Counted from the stretch's first letter, positions 26,118-36,605 are shown. The stretch: 64,000 bases of DNA from Pseudomonas sp. H1h (GCF_000633255.1 NZ_AYMJ01000015.1:1-64000), one strand, 5' to 3'. The notes: generated by a model from the sequence alone, not told the origin. Made by a program: numbers and translations.

Positions 26118-26882
26118 ATGCGCCCGATCCTTACCCTGCGCCAGTACACCCACGATCTGATCGTCCACAGCCACGACCACGCCCAGTTGGTATTCGGGTT
26201 GTCCGGCGCGCTGGATTTCGAAGTCGAGGGCCGTGGCAGTCAGGTGCGCCAGCAGAGTTTCGTGGTTATCCCGTCCGGCGCCCATCACGCCTGCGGCAGT
26301 CCGCAAGGCAGCCGTTGCCTGGTGTTGGACATCCCCGACGAGCAATGGCTGGCGGACTCGCTGGGCGAACATGCCGAGGCCAGCCGTCAGTTACTCGACC
26401 GCCCGGCCCGATTGGCACTGGATGCCGGGCAAAGTCAGCTGGTCAGCTGGCTGGCGAACAGCCCGGTCAGCGATCCGCTGATCGCCCGCCAGGGCGCGGT
26501 GTTGCTGCTGGCCAGCCTGAATCACGCCCGCCCTGCCGAACTCGGCGCCCGCCGCCTGCCTTACGCAGCCCTCGATGCCCACATCGAGCAATACGCCGCC
26601 TATCCCCTGCAAGTGGCGGATCTGGCCCGGATCGCCGGATTGTCCAGCGCCCGTCTGCATGCGCGCTTCATGGCCGAATGCGGACAAACGCCGATGGACT
26701 ACATCCGCAGCCGGCGCCTGCACAAGGCCGTTGGCTTGCTGCGCGAGACCGCGTTACCGATCGGCGAAATCGCCAGTCGGGTCGGTTACAGTTCGCAAAG
26801 TGCTTTCGCTGCTGCAGTGCTGCGTGAGTTTGGTGCCTCGCCGGGCACACTGCGGCGCGAGGCTGGCGATAAAGGACGATAG
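26118..26882 (+). CDS. AraC-family regulator with cupin sensor domain
   Basis: This 254-residue protein has an N-terminal cupin (HSHDHAQLVFGLSG, VIPSGAHHACG) and a C-terminal AraC DNA-binding domain (DLARIAGLSSARLHARFMAE, IGEIASRVGYSSQSAFAAA). Position 73 bases upstream of an EamA exporter gene on the same strand suggests that it controls that exporter. Inducer unknown. Confidence 0.85.
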   Translation: MRPILTLRQYTHDLIVHSHDHAQLVFGLSGALDFEVEGRGSQVRQQSFVVIPSGAHHACGSPQGSRCLVLDIPDEQWLADSLGEHAEASRQLLDRPARLALDAGQSQLVSWLANSPVSDPLIARQGAVLLLASLNHARPAELGARRLPYAALDAHIEQYAAYPLQVADLARIAGLSSARLHARFMAECGQTPMDYIRSRRLHKAVGLLRETALPIGEIASRVGYSSQSAFAAAVLREFGASPGTLRREAGDKGR

Positions 26883-26954
26883 TCTGGCGACAGACACCCG
26901 CCGGTGCACCTCTTTAAACTGCTGCGGTGATGGTGCTGACTTTCAAGGATTGCA

Positions 26955-27848
26955 ATGACTCCGCGTACCGCCCTAGGCGCCCTGCATATCGGCGCTCTGA
27001 TGTTCGGCCTGACCGGTGTGTTCGGCAAACTCGCTGCCGCGTCGCCGGCGGTAATCGTCTTTGGACGCGCCGCGTTTGCGGTACTCGCCCTGGCCTTTTT
27101 CGCCCGCTTCGCCAGCCTGAATGGCTGGCAGAAACTGCAAGCGGTCGATTGGCGGCGCCTGACGCTCAGCGGCGTGTTGCTGGCCGGGCACTGGGTGAGT
27201 TTTTTCATCGCAGTGAAGGTGGCCGGCGTGGCGATTGCGACGCTGGGCTTTGCCAGCTTCCCGGCCTTCACGGTGATTCTCGAAGGGTTGATCTTCCGCG
27301 AACGCATCCGCGCCAATGAAATTGTGCTGGTGGTATTGGTCAGCGTCGGCCTGGTGCTGGTAACCCCTGCATTCGATCTTGCCAGCGGCGCCACCACCGG
27401 GTTGCTCTGGGCGGTGCTGTCAGGCCTGTTGTTCGCCCTGCTCTCGCTGACCAATCGCGCCAGCTCCGGACGTATTCCGGCGGTGCAGGCAGCGCTGTGC
27501 CAGAACGTAGTGGTGGCGCTGTGTCTGCTGCCGGTCGCCGCCCCGCAATTAAGCACAGTGCGTGCCCTGGACTGGCTATGGATCGGCCTGCTCGGGGTGT
27601 TTTGTACCGGCGTCGCGCACAGTTTGTTCGTCGCCAGTCTGGCGGTGATCAAGGCACGCACCGCCGCCGTGGTGTTCGCCATGGAGCCGGTGTACGGCAT
27701 CACCGTCGCCTGGCTATTGTTCGGCGAGAACCCGACCGTACGCATGTTGATCGGCGGCGCGCTGATCATCGTCGCCATCGTGGTCTCGGCGCGGATGTCA
27801 GGCAGCGCTGACAAGAAAACCGTCGCCGCCGAAGCCGCGTCTCACTGA
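26955..27848 (+). CDS. EamA (DMT superfamily) exporter
   Basis: This 297-residue inner-membrane protein has about ten transmembrane helices in two EamA repeats (first ending about residue 140, second including LWIGLLGVFCTGVAHSLFVA and MEPVYGITVAWLLFGENPT). Such proteins export amino acids or other metabolites. The upstream AraC gene probably regulates it. Its 3' end overlaps the convergent SelT/W-like gene by 7 bases. Confidence 0.87.
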   Translation: MTPRTALGALHIGALMFGLTGVFGKLAAASPAVIVFGRAAFAVLALAFFARFASLNGWQKLQAVDWRRLTLSGVLLAGHWVSFFIAVKVAGVAIATLGFASFPAFTVILEGLIFRERIRANEIVLVVLVSVGLVLVTPAFDLASGATTGLLWAVLSGLLFALLSLTNRASSGRIPAVQAALCQNVVVALCLLPVAAPQLSTVRALDWLWIGLLGVFCTGVAHSLFVASLAVIKARTAAVVFAMEPVYGITVAWLLFGENPTVRMLIGGALIIVAIVVSARMSGSADKKTVAAEAASH

Positions 27849-28129
27849 GTGCGGTCGTTGTGGCCGAGGTCGCGGTCAGGGTCGATCTGATCGCGCACCC
27901 GCTGCTTGATCACCTTGGCCTCGGGAAAGCCGCCGTCCGCCTTGCGTTCCCAGATCTGTACGGCGCCGCAGCTGATATGAAACACCCCGCCGGTGCCGGG
28001 CACCAGCGAGACCTTGCCGAGGTCATCGCCGAAGGTGCTGAGCAGCTCCTGCGCCAGCCACGCGGCGCGCAGCAGCCACTGGCATTGGGTGCAATAGGTG
28101 ATGACGACTTCGGCTTTTTCGACGGTCAT
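27842..28129 (-). CDS. SelT/SelW/SelH-family Rdx protein
   Basis: This 95-residue thioredoxin-like protein has the redox motif C13-T-Q-C16 near the N-terminus (VVITYCTQCQWLLRAAWLAQ) and the family pattern GTGGVFHISCGAVQIWERK. Cysteine occupies the position that is selenocysteine in animal SelW. A thiol redox role is likely; partners are unknown. Confidence 0.88.
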   Translation of the reverse strand: MTVEKAEVVITYCTQCQWLLRAAWLAQELLSTFGDDLGKVSLVPGTGGVFHISCGAVQIWERKADGGFPEAKVIKQRVRDQIDPDRDLGHNDRTQ

Positions 28130-28200
28130 GTTCGCTGAAACTCCTGAGACAGAGGGCGCCGCTATAATAGCCGGCTTTATCGCTTGCCCCGAGACTCACA

Positions 28201-30390
28201 ATGCACCGTCTGCTGTTCTGCCTGCTGCTTGGTTTTCTTCCTTTGCTCGTCCACGCCAGTGAGGCATCGCGCCCGAAAGTCGGCCTGGTGCTGTCCGGCG
28301 GTGCCGCCCGTGGCTTGGCGCACATCGGCGTGCTCAAGGCACTTGAAGAACAAGGCATCAAGATCGACGCAATTGCCGGCACCAGCATGGGCGCGGTGGT
28401 CGGCGGCCTGTATGCCTCGGGCTACAAGATCGATGAGTTGGAAAAACTCGCGCTGAACATCGACTGGCAGCAGGCGCTGTCCGACGCTCCGCCACGGGAA
28501 GACGTGCCGTTTCGACGCAAGCAGGACGACCGCGATTTTCTGGTGAAACAGCAACTGAGCTTTCGCGATGACGGCAGCCTCGGCCTTCCTCTGGGGGTAA
28601 TTCAGGGCCAAAACCTGGCGCTGATGCTCGAAAGCCTGCTGGCGCATACCAGCGACACCCGGGACTTCGACAAACTGCCGATCCCCTTTCGCGCTGTCGC
28701 CACTGATATCGCCAACGGCGAAAAGGTGGTGTTCCGCAAGGGCCATCTGCCCCAGGTGATCCGCGCCAGCATGTCGATCCCGGCGGTATTCGCTCCGGTC
28801 GAGCTGGACGGCCGACTGCTGGTGGACGGCGGCATGACCGACAACATCCCGCTCGACGTCGCGCGGGAAATGGGTGTCGACGTGGCCATCGTGGTCGACA
28901 TCGGCACCCCGCTGCGCAACCGCAAGCAACTGACCACCGTGGTCGATGTGCTGAATCAGTCGATCACCCTGATGACCCGGCGCAACTCCGAAGAACAGCT
29001 GGCCGCCCTCAAGCCCTCCGATGTGTTGATCCAGCCGGCGCTGGCGGCGTTCGGTGTCACTGATTTCGGCAAGGCCCAGGAGATGATCGACGCCGGTTAC
29101 CGCGCCACGAAGATTCTCGACGCGCGCCTCGCATTGCTTAAACCCCGCGAATCCCAGGACGCCGAACTCAATGCTGCCCGCGCCCCGGGTCAGCGCACGC
29201 CGATCATCACCGCGATCAAGGTCGAGAACGACTCGAAAGTCGGCGACGACGTGATCCGCTACTACATCCGCCAGCCCATCGGCGAGCCACTGGACCTGGG
29301 CCGACTGCACTCGGACATGGGCACGCTGTACGGCCTCGACTACTTCGAACAAGTGCAATACCGCGTCGTACACAAGGGCCAGGATCACACTCTGGTAATC
29401 AGTGCCCGAGGCAAGCGCAGCGGCACCGATTACCTGCGCGTCGGCCTGAACCTGTCGGACGACATGCGCGGTGACAGCGCCTTCAACCTCGGCGCCAGTT
29501 ACCGCATCAACGGCATCAACCGCCTCGGCGCGGAGTGGCTGACCCGGGCACAGATCGGCGACAAACAGGAACTCTACACCGAGTTCTATCAGCCGCTGGA
29601 CGTCGGCTCACGTTACTTTGTCGCCCCGTATGCGGCCTTTGAAGCGCAGAACGTCGATGCCGTGCTCGACAACGACCCGATCGCCCAATACCGCGTCGAA
29701 CGCTACGGTTTCGGCCTCAACGTTGGCCGACAGATCGGCAACAACGGCGAAATCCGCTTCGGGGTCGGTGAAGCCTGGGGCAAGGCGGATGTGCGGATCG
29801 GCGATCAGGACCTGCCGAGCGAAAACTTCAAGGAAGGTTTTTATTCACTGAAGTATTCGTTCGACTCGCTGGACAACGTCTACTTCCCCCACGAGGGCAA
29901 GGACGTCAGCCTGACCCTGCAGCAATTCGAGCCGAGCCTGGGTTCGGACACGCGCTATCGCCAGTGGGAATTCAAACTCGACAAAGCCATGAGCCGTGGC
30001 CCGGACACATTGATTCTCGGCGGGCGCTATGCCCGCACGCTGGATGATGCCAACGTGGTGACCTCAAGCTTCCTGCTCGGGGGCGCGCGGCAGCTGTCGG
30101 GGTTCCGCGAGGACTCGATCTCCGGACAGAACATCAGCCTCATGCGGGCGGTGTATTACCGCCGGTTGACGCCGCGTTCGTATCTGCCGCTGGACTTCCC
30201 GCTGTATGCCGGTGCGTCGCTGGAACGTGGTCGGGCGTGGAACAACGACAATCAGTTCGACAGCGGCTATATCAATGCCGCCAGCGTGTTCATTGGTTTT
30301 GATACGCCGCTGGGGCCGTTGAATTTCACCTATGGCTTGAATGATGCGAATGAACAGGCGGTTTATCTGAATCTGGGGCAGACGTTCTGA
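28201..30390 (+). CDS. plpD: Patatin-like phospholipase type Vd autotransporter PlpD
   Basis: This 729-residue protein has a signal peptide (cleaved about after HAS, residue 20) and then a patatin domain. That domain has oxyanion loop GGAARG (33-38), nucleophile S62 in GTSMG, and D209 in the DGG motif. A POTRA-like segment follows (about 335-420), then a 16-strand beta-barrel ending in the aromatic residue F (LGQTF). PlpD is secreted by type Vd and cleaves phospholipids. Length and order match the P. aeruginosa protein as I recall it. The next genes (fimV-like, marR) keep the same synteny on the opposite strand. Confidence 0.92.
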   Translation: MHRLLFCLLLGFLPLLVHASEASRPKVGLVLSGGAARGLAHIGVLKALEEQGIKIDAIAGTSMGAVVGGLYASGYKIDELEKLALNIDWQQALSDAPPREDVPFRRKQDDRDFLVKQQLSFRDDGSLGLPLGVIQGQNLALMLESLLAHTSDTRDFDKLPIPFRAVATDIANGEKVVFRKGHLPQVIRASMSIPAVFAPVELDGRLLVDGGMTDNIPLDVAREMGVDVAIVVDIGTPLRNRKQLTTVVDVLNQSITLMTRRNSEEQLAALKPSDVLIQPALAAFGVTDFGKAQEMIDAGYRATKILDARLALLKPRESQDAELNAARAPGQRTPIITAIKVENDSKVGDDVIRYYIRQPIGEPLDLGRLHSDMGTLYGLDYFEQVQYRVVHKGQDHTLVISARGKRSGTDYLRVGLNLSDDMRGDSAFNLGASYRINGINRLGAEWLTRAQIGDKQELYTEFYQPLDVGSRYFVAPYAAFEAQNVDAVLDNDPIAQYRVERYGFGLNVGRQIGNNGEIRFGVGEAWGKADVRIGDQDLPSENFKEGFYSLKYSFDSLDNVYFPHEGKDVSLTLQQFEPSLGSDTRYRQWEFKLDKAMSRGPDTLILGGRYARTLDDANVVTSSFLLGGARQLSGFREDSISGQNISLMRAVYYRRLTPRSYLPLDFPLYAGASLERGRAWNNDNQFDSGYINAASVFIGFDTPLGPLNFTYGLNDANEQAVYLNLGQTF

Positions 30391-30426
30391 GCACTCAGCG
30401 GGATTGATGTTGCCGGGCAGGCCGCC

Positions 30427-30483
30427 TTCGCGAGCAAGCCCGCTCCCACAGGAGAACGCATTCCAACGAGCCTGCTCGCGAAT
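30427..30483. repeat. REP pair (REPIN)
   Basis: TTCGCGAGCAAGCCCGCTCC and a shorter inverse GAGCCTGCTCGCGAA lie 16-20 bases apart. Confidence 0.8.
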
Positions 30484-30522
30484 CCGTCAGGACAGGCACC
30501 GCATCAGTAGCAGACACACTGG

Positions 30523-32289
30523 TTAGCGAATCCCCGCCAGCAAAGTTCTGGCAGTTTGCTTAAGGGGTTCATCGCCTTCCTTGAGCAACTCATTGAGCAG
30601 CGCAATGGCGCTGTCGATGTCGCCGTCATCAATGCAGGTCTGCGCCTGCTCCAGTTTCCCTGATCCAGAGGCGGGTTCCGGTTCCTGCAACGTCAGTGGC
30701 TCCAGCCCCAGTGATGGCGGCGGATCGCCAAACTCATTGAGAAAGTCATCGTCCAGCGGCTGTGCGTCCGGTTCGGGAATCCATTCCAGCTCCGCCTCAT
30801 CGTTCACTGCGGCTTCGGGCAATTCGAAGTCCGCCGGCAGCACTTCAAAACTGGACGCTGACACCGTGGGGTCTGCTGACGGCTGATCGGCTGCTGCACG
30901 GCCGTCCTCCAGATCCCAACTGGACGCCATCGACAGCTCGCCCAGGTTCAATTCGAAATCATCCTCAGGCGCCGGTTGCGCCGCAGCAATCGGTACGGCG
31001 ACGGCCGGCATTACCGGTGCCATGGGTGCGGCACTGTTGAGCTTTGGATGACGCGCCCGGATCGCACCCAGTTGCTGAGGATCGACACCTGCCCCACGCA
31101 ACTGGTTTTCCTGTTGTTCGTAAGCCGCGCTGTCGCCCTGGCGCCCCAGCACTTCGAGCAATTGCACGCCCAGATCGGTGCGCTCCGGCTCCTTGTCCAG
31201 GGCATTGCGCAGCAGGCCGGCGGCCTCGTTCAGGCGTCCATACGCCAGGTAGATCCCCACCGCTTCCAGCACATCGCCCGCGGCGGGTTCTTCACGGTGT
31301 TCGGTCGCTGCACTGATATTGGCCGGGGGTGCCGTTTGCGTGTCATCAAGCTCAGGTTGATGACCTTCTGAAGCAATAGGCAGCGGCGCAGCATCCTGGG
31401 CCAGTTGACGTCGACGGCGCACGAATAGCCCGCCACCCAACACTCCCAACAACAGCAGCAAGCCGCCGAGCAACGGCCCGTTGAGACCCTCGTCTTCGGC
31501 TGGCGGCGCTACGGTTGCAGGCGCCGGCACCGGCTGCGTAATGACCGCTGCCGGGGGCTTTTGCAGCTCGGTCAAACGCGTTTGCAAATCGCTGACCTGC
31601 TTTTTGCCATCGGCAATCTGAGCATCCTGCGCCTGCAGTTTCGCGTTCAACTCATCGACGGTCTTCTGCAGTTGCTGGTTCTGCAACACGCTGGCCGCCA
31701 ATTGTTCGGTCAGTGCCGCGTTGGCCGGTGCAGCAGGTGCGGGTGGCGCTGAAGGTGCAACGTCGCGTTTGCCCTGGGCAGCCTGCGGTGGCGCCGTGGC
31801 CGGTTCGACGGTAGGGAATTCAGAAGATTGCGGACGTGGGTCGGGCTCATCCGTGGCCGGCACGATGCTCGGCGAACCCGGCGGATCGATCAGCACCGTG
31901 TACTCGCGCAACAAATGGCCATTGGGCTGATTGAGTTGCACCAGAAAATTCAGAAAAGGTTCTTTGACCGGTTTGCGCGAGGTCACCCGGATCATCTGGC
32001 GATTGCCATGCAGGATCGGAGTGAACCGCAGGTCATTGAGGAAAAACACCCGCTCGACCCCGGCGCGACCAAATTCATCCGCCGTGGCCAGACTGGCCGA
32101 GAGGTCGCTGGCGCTGAGGCCGCCGGCATCGACCAGCGCGATATCGGCCTTGAGCGGCTGATTGAGGCCTGAGTGAACAGTGATGTCACCCAGTCCCAGT
32201 GCCATCGACCAGGTCGAATAGCTGAATACGCCAGCGACCAGCAGCCATTTGGCGCCACCGCGCAGTACCACGTGCCGACTTGCGAGCAT
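30523..32289 (-). CDS. FimV-like inner-membrane protein
   Basis: This 588-residue protein has an N-terminal signal or anchor. It then has the FimV N-terminal domain (ALGLGDITVHSGLNQPLKAD, residues about 30-150), a Pro/Ala-rich linker, a coiled coil (QLQKTVDELNAKLQAQDAQ), a membrane segment (GPLLGGLLLLLGVLGGGLFV) and an acidic cytosolic part. It ends in a FimV C-terminal TPR-like motif (AQTCIDDGDIDSAIALLNEL). It is much shorter than FimV itself (about 900) and I see no LysM. AAGGG lies six bases before the second of two ATGs, favouring 32289. Confidence 0.82.
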   Translation of the reverse strand: MLASRHVVLRGGAKWLLVAGVFSYSTWSMALGLGDITVHSGLNQPLKADIALVDAGGLSASDLSASLATADEFGRAGVERVFFLNDLRFTPILHGNRQMIRVTSRKPVKEPFLNFLVQLNQPNGHLLREYTVLIDPPGSPSIVPATDEPDPRPQSSEFPTVEPATAPPQAAQGKRDVAPSAPPAPAAPANAALTEQLAASVLQNQQLQKTVDELNAKLQAQDAQIADGKKQVSDLQTRLTELQKPPAAVITQPVPAPATVAPPAEDEGLNGPLLGGLLLLLGVLGGGLFVRRRRQLAQDAAPLPIASEGHQPELDDTQTAPPANISAATEHREEPAAGDVLEAVGIYLAYGRLNEAAGLLRNALDKEPERTDLGVQLLEVLGRQGDSAAYEQQENQLRGAGVDPQQLGAIRARHPKLNSAAPMAPVMPAVAVPIAAAQPAPEDDFELNLGELSMASSWDLEDGRAAADQPSADPTVSASSFEVLPADFELPEAAVNDEAELEWIPEPDAQPLDDDFLNEFGDPPPSLGLEPLTLQEPEPASGSGKLEQAQTCIDDGDIDSAIALLNELLKEGDEPLKQTARTLLAGIR

Positions 32290-32416
32290 GAGCATCCCTT
32301 AAATAAGCAAAACCGACTTCTATGCGTTCGCACATCCGGTACGAACACGATATTGCCCAGTAGTTCTTATAGTCTGCTCTGCGCGATCCCTCAAAAAACC
32401 GGCGCGCGGTTATGCC

Positions 32417-32851
32417 TCAAGATTTTTCCAGATTGGCCAGAATGTGCCCGTGAACCCGCATGCACACCTTCATATCCGCTTCGTCGATACCGACGAACAG
32501 CTCACTGCGCAGTTGTGCGGCAATGGTTTCGATTTGTTCGATCAGCGGCAGCGCCGGGGCGCAGAGAACGATTTTTTTCGCCCGACGGTCTTCCATCACG
32601 GACTGGCGTTGCACCAGGCCCTGGCTTTCCAGGCTATCGAGCAAGCGGGCCAGGGTCGGCCCTTCGACGCCGACGCTTTGCGCCAGCTCGCGTTGGGTCG
32701 GTGCGTCTTCGAAACGCGCCAGATGCAGCAGCACCAGCCAGCGTGCCTGGGACAGACCCAGACCCGCCAGCCGGCGATCCAGTTCGGCACGCCAGCCACG
32801 GGACATCTGGGCCAGTTGCATGCCAAAGCGGTGTTGATCGGTTAACGGCAT
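32417..32851 (-). CDS. MarR-family transcriptional regulator
   Basis: This 144-residue winged-helix protein has LSQARWLVLLHLARF, then the recognition region TQRELAQSVGVEGPTLARLL and the wing DRRAKKIVL. Its position next to the fimV-like and plpD genes recalls the conserved P. aeruginosa order and suggests it may regulate them, which is inference. Confidence 0.87.
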   Translation of the reverse strand: MPLTDQHRFGMQLAQMSRGWRAELDRRLAGLGLSQARWLVLLHLARFEDAPTQRELAQSVGVEGPTLARLLDSLESQGLVQRQSVMEDRRAKKIVLCAPALPLIEQIETIAAQLRSELFVGIDEADMKVCMRVHGHILANLEKS

Positions 32852-32984
32852 AAAACACTCATGAGTAGACTGACAAATAGAGAAAAACTAATTATTAGTC
32901 AGCTAAGCATGACATTTGGCTATAGGCAAGAGCCGACCTGTACTGAATCGTTACAACTGCCTGACGGTTGGCGCAAACGTCGTC

Positions 32985-35114
32985 TTACATTTCGAATTCA
33001 GATTGCAGCGCAGCCCTTACGCAATACAGCACGCCCTCCGGAACCCGCCCCGCAAACAGCTCGGCCACTTCAGCGACCGACGGCAATTCGCCCTCGCCAT
33101 CGAGGAACGCGTCCTGCACTTCGCCCATCAGCTCTTCCGGCAGATCCAGCGCCTGCTCCAGCGACAATTGTTGTTTGCCGATGGCTTCGGCGAGCATGGT
33201 GTAGACGTTCTTTTCCGAGCATTGCAACTGCCCGGCGATCTGCATCGGAGTCATGCCGGCGCGGGCCAGAGTGATCAGTTCGTGGCGTACGTCGGCCACC
33301 GCTTTCGGCGCCTCGACTTCGCCGCCAAGCACTTCGAGGAAGGCCTCGCCGTAGCGCTCCAGCTTGCGTGCACCGACGCCGCTGACCGTGGCCATTTCCG
33401 CCAGCGAGGTCGGCTGGCTGCGAAGCATTTCCAGCAGCGTCGAGTCGGGGAAGATGACGTACGGCGGCACACCGTGTTCTTCGGCGAGTTTGCGCCGCAG
33501 CGCGCGCAGCGCTTCCCACTGTTCGCGCTCTTCGCCGCGCACCAGTTGGCTGGCCGGGCTCTTGCTGTTGCTCTTGGCGGCGACTTGCGGCTTGAGGTCG
33601 CGGCGCAGCTCCAGGCTCACTTCGCCCTTGAGTAATGGCCGGCAACTGTCATTCAGACGCAGACCGCCGTAACCTTCGTGATCGACATCGGCCAGACCAC
33701 GGGCCACCAACTGGCGGAACAACGAGCGCCATTCGCTCTCGCTCAACGCTTTGCCGACGCCCCACACCGACAGGTGCTGATGGCCGAAACTGCGAATTTT
33801 TTCGTTGTCCTTGCCCAGCAGCACATCCACCAGATGGCCGACGCCATAACGCTGGCCAGTGCGGAAAATCGCCGATAACGCCTGACGTGCAGGCTCGGTG
33901 GCGTCCCAGGTCTGCACGCCGTCGACGCAGTTGTCGCAGTGGCCGCACGGCTCGGGCATGTCTTCGTCGAAATACGCCAGCAGGGTCTGGCGCCGGCAAC
34001 GCGTCTCTTCGCAGAGCGAGAGCATGGCGTCGAGCTTGTGCTGCTCCAGACGCTTGTGCCGCTCGTCGCCTTCGGAGTTCTGCAGCATTTGCTTGAGCAT
34101 CACCACGTCTTGCAGACCGTAGGCCATCCACGCGTCCGCCGGCAGGCCATCACGGCCGCCGCGACCGGTTTCCTGGTAATACGCTTCGAGGGATTTCGGC
34201 AGATCGAGGTGCGCGACAAAACGTACGTTGGGCTTGTCGATGCCCATGCCGAACGCCACGGTGGCGACCATGATCAGGCCTTCCTCGTTGAGGAAGCGTT
34301 TCTGGTTGAAGGCTCGCAGATCGTTGGGCAGGCCGGCGTGATATGGCAGTGCCGGGAAGCCCTGCTCACTGAGGAACGTCGCCACTTCCTCGACTTTCTT
34401 GCGCGACAGGCAGTAGACGATGCCCGCATCGCTGCGGCGCTCGGCGAGAAATGCCAGCAACTGCTTGCGCGGCTGCTCCTTGGGTACGATGCGGTAGAAA
34501 ATGTTCGGGCGGTCGAAGCTCGACAGGAAGCGCTCGGCATTTTGCAGATGCAGGCGGGTGACGATTTCTTCGCGGGTACGTTTGTCTGCAGTGGCAGTCA
34601 GGGCGATACGCGGTACGTCGGGGAACATTTCCGCCAACTGGCCAAGTTGCAGGTATTCCGGACGAAAGTCGTGGCCCCATTGCGAGACGCAGTGCGCTTC
34701 ATCGATGGCGAACAGGGCGATATTCAGCCCTTGCAGGAACGACAGCATGCGCGGCTGCACCAGACGCTCGGGCGCCAGATACAGCATTTTCACTTCGCCG
34801 CGCTTGATCCGCGCCGCCAGATCGCGCTGCTGTTCGGCACTCAGCGTGGAGTTCAGCGCCGCAGCGGCCACACCCAGCTCTTCGAGGGTGGCGACCTGAT
34901 CGTCCATCAAGGCGATCAACGGCGACACCACCACTGCCAGGCCGTCGCGCAACAGCGCCGGCACCTGGAAGCACAGGGACTTGCCGCCACCGGTAGGCAT
35001 CAGCACCAGCGCATCACCGCCGCTGGCCACGCGCTCAATGATTGCACCCTGACGGCCACGGAAACTGTCGTAGCCGAAGATGTCCTTGAGGACGCGTTGA
35101 ACCTGTTCGAGCAT
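32985..35114 (-). CDS. recQ: ATP-dependent DNA helicase RecQ
   Basis: This 709-residue 3'-5' helicase has Walker A TGGGKS (41-46), the DEAH box [19 protein letters not shown], motif [12 protein letters not shown], and a zinc-binding region with [12 protein letters not shown] and CGHCDNC. The RQC winged helix and the HRDC domain ([18 protein letters not shown]) follow, and then a C-terminal extra of about 100 residues. RecQ processes forks and recombination intermediates. Full length is as expected. Confidence 0.95.
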   Translation of the reverse strand: MLEQVQRVLKDIFGYDSFRGRQGAIIERVASGGDALVLMPTGGGKSLCFQVPALLRDGLAVVVSPLIALMDDQVATLEELGVAAAALNSTLSAEQQRDLAARIKRGEVKMLYLAPERLVQPRMLSFLQGLNIALFAIDEAHCVSQWGHDFRPEYLQLGQLAEMFPDVPRIALTATADKRTREEIVTRLHLQNAERFLSSFDRPNIFYRIVPKEQPRKQLLAFLAERRSDAGIVYCLSRKKVEEVATFLSEQGFPALPYHAGLPNDLRAFNQKRFLNEEGLIMVATVAFGMGIDKPNVRFVAHLDLPKSLEAYYQETGRGGRDGLPADAWMAYGLQDVVMLKQMLQNSEGDERHKRLEQHKLDAMLSLCEETRCRRQTLLAYFDEDMPEPCGHCDNCVDGVQTWDATEPARQALSAIFRTGQRYGVGHLVDVLLGKDNEKIRSFGHQHLSVWGVGKALSESEWRSLFRQLVARGLADVDHEGYGGLRLNDSCRPLLKGEVSLELRRDLKPQVAAKSNSKSPASQLVRGEEREQWEALRALRRKLAEEHGVPPYVIFPDSTLLEMLRSQPTSLAEMATVSGVGARKLERYGEAFLEVLGGEVEAPKAVADVRHELITLARAGMTPMQIAGQLQCSEKNVYTMLAEAIGKQQLSLEQALDLPEELMGEVQDAFLDGEGELPSVAEVAELFAGRVPEGVLYCVRAALQSEFEM

Positions 35115-35310
35115 AAAAACTCCAAAAATCTACCGAAACATCCCTGCACAGGCTGGTTCAGGACAGCCAGGGCTGCTTAAACAAAACGTAAGAGCGCATT
35201 GCCAGACCACCGCAATACGAGCAGGGAGCGAAAACGCGGCAGTATACCCGAGCCCTCCCCGGCAAGGGGTGCCGCTGAGAAGACACCGATTAATCTGCCA
35301 CCATAACTCC

Positions 35311-35402
35311 CTGTAGGAGTGAGCCTGCTCGCGAAGGCGGCGTGCCAGTCAATACAAACGTGCCTGATACAGCGCATTCGCGAGCAAGCCCGCTCCCACA
35401 GG
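35311..35402. repeat. REP pair (REPIN) in the recQ-yecA-family gap
   Basis: GGAGTGAGCCTGCTCGCGAA and TTCGCGAGCAAGCCCGCTCC in inverse orientation. The rest of the 395-base gap (35115-35509) shows the recQ promoter area but no gene. Confidence 0.85.
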
Positions 35403-35509
35403 GTTATTCGTGTTGCCTGTAATTACGGCAAATCTGCCGTGCGGCTGGCTTGAGCGCGCAAGAAGGCCTAGAATTCCCGCATTGTTTATTCCCCCAAGGT
35501 AGCCCCGTA

Positions 35510-36097
35510 ATGTCCTTCGCTGAGCAACTAACCCGCCTGCAAGTCTTTCTCGACGCCGACGAGCTGCACGAAGAGGCGCTGGATTACGTGGCCGCCCACG
35601 GTTACCTGACCGCATTGTCGATCTGTGCCGAAGACGTACCGGAGCGCGAATGGATCGACGCCCTGTTCGCCGAAGAGCCGCATTACAGCAGCGACGCGCA
35701 GCGCGAAGAGATCGAAGCCACCCTGATCGGCCTCAAGGCACACATCGCCCGCCAACTGGCGTCCGACGAGGAATTCGAACTGCCATGCGATCTGGACCTC
35801 GGTGACGAGCCGGACGATTCCGAACTGCGCGGCTGGTGCATCGGTTTCATGGAAGGCGTGTTCCTGCGTGAAGCCGCCTGGTTCGAGACCGCCGAAGAAG
35901 AAGTCAGCGAAATGCTCCTGCCGATCATGGTCGGTTCGGGCCTGTTCGACGAACAGCCAGAATTCGAAGACATCGCCAAGGACGCCAACCTGATGGACGA
36001 CATGATCGTGCAGATCCCGGAAGCCCTGACCGCGCTGTACCTGCTCTGCCAGGCGCCAGACGAAAAACCGGCGATCCTCAAGCCACGTCACCACTAA
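35510..36097 (+). CDS. YecA/UPF0149-family protein
   Basis: This 195-residue, strongly acidic protein has the UPF0149 helical fold signature LRGWCIGFMEGVFLREAAWF (about residues 105-124), and it ends with the short tail KPAILKPRHH. I see no zinc-binding SEC-C motif. Cytosolic, function unknown. It is followed 10 bases later by the YbaN-family gene, so they are probably co-transcribed. Confidence 0.82.
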   Translation: MSFAEQLTRLQVFLDADELHEEALDYVAAHGYLTALSICAEDVPEREWIDALFAEEPHYSSDAQREEIEATLIGLKAHIARQLASDEEFELPCDLDLGDEPDDSELRGWCIGFMEGVFLREAAWFETAEEEVSEMLLPIMVGSGLFDEQPEFEDIAKDANLMDDMIVQIPEALTALYLLCQAPDEKPAILKPRHH

Positions 36098-36107
36098 GAC
36101 CCGGCCT

Positions 36108-36503
36108 ATGGACAACCCCATAGGCAACCGCCCCCTGATGCTGCGCTACATCCTGCTGGCCATCGGCTGGCTCAGCGTGGCATTGGGGGTGATCGGCATT
36201 TTCCTGCCGGTTCTGCCCACCACCCCTTTCCTTTTGCTCGCGGCGGCGTGTTTCGCCCGCAGCTCTCCGCGTTTCTATCGCTGGCTGGTCGAGCATCCGC
36301 GACTCGGGCCATGGATCCGCGACTACCTCGACGGCAACGGCATTCCGCTCAAAGGCAAGGTCTACGCGATCGGGCTGATGTGGGCGAGCATTCTGTTCTC
36401 GTGTTACCTGGTGCCGCTGCCGTGGGCGCGGGGGTTCATGCTGACCAGTGCGGTGTTGGTGACGGTTTATATCTTGCGGCAGAAGACGCTGCGCAAGTCT
36501 TGA
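36108..36503 (+). CDS. DUF454 (YbaN-family) inner-membrane protein
   Basis: This 131-residue protein has the DUF454 signature GVIGIFLPVLPTTPFLLLAA, FARSSPRFYRWL and HPRLGPWIRDY, with hydrophobic segments at about 12-48 and 85-120. Function unknown. An alternative start ten codons downstream (MLRYILL) is possible. Confidence 0.85.
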   Translation: MDNPIGNRPLMLRYILLAIGWLSVALGVIGIFLPVLPTTPFLLLAAACFARSSPRFYRWLVEHPRLGPWIRDYLDGNGIPLKGKVYAIGLMWASILFSCYLVPLPWARGFMLTSAVLVTVYILRQKTLRKS

Positions 36504-36565
36504 AGTATTAATCGATCGCTCCCTGCTCGCGAAGCCCCATTCAGCAGCAACGCCTGCCTTCAAAT

Positions 36566-36605
36566 AAAAACCGCCACCCGGCTCGACCAGGGTGGCGGTT
36601 TTGTC
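36566..36605 (+). terminator. Rho-independent terminator
   Basis: AAAAA, CCGCCACCC, a 10-base loop, GGGTGGCGG, then TTTTG. Confidence 0.88.

Noticed and set aside
28177..29388. 403-codon frame on the minus strand opposite plpD
   Set aside because: It covers the patatin domain antisense; no recognisable family.
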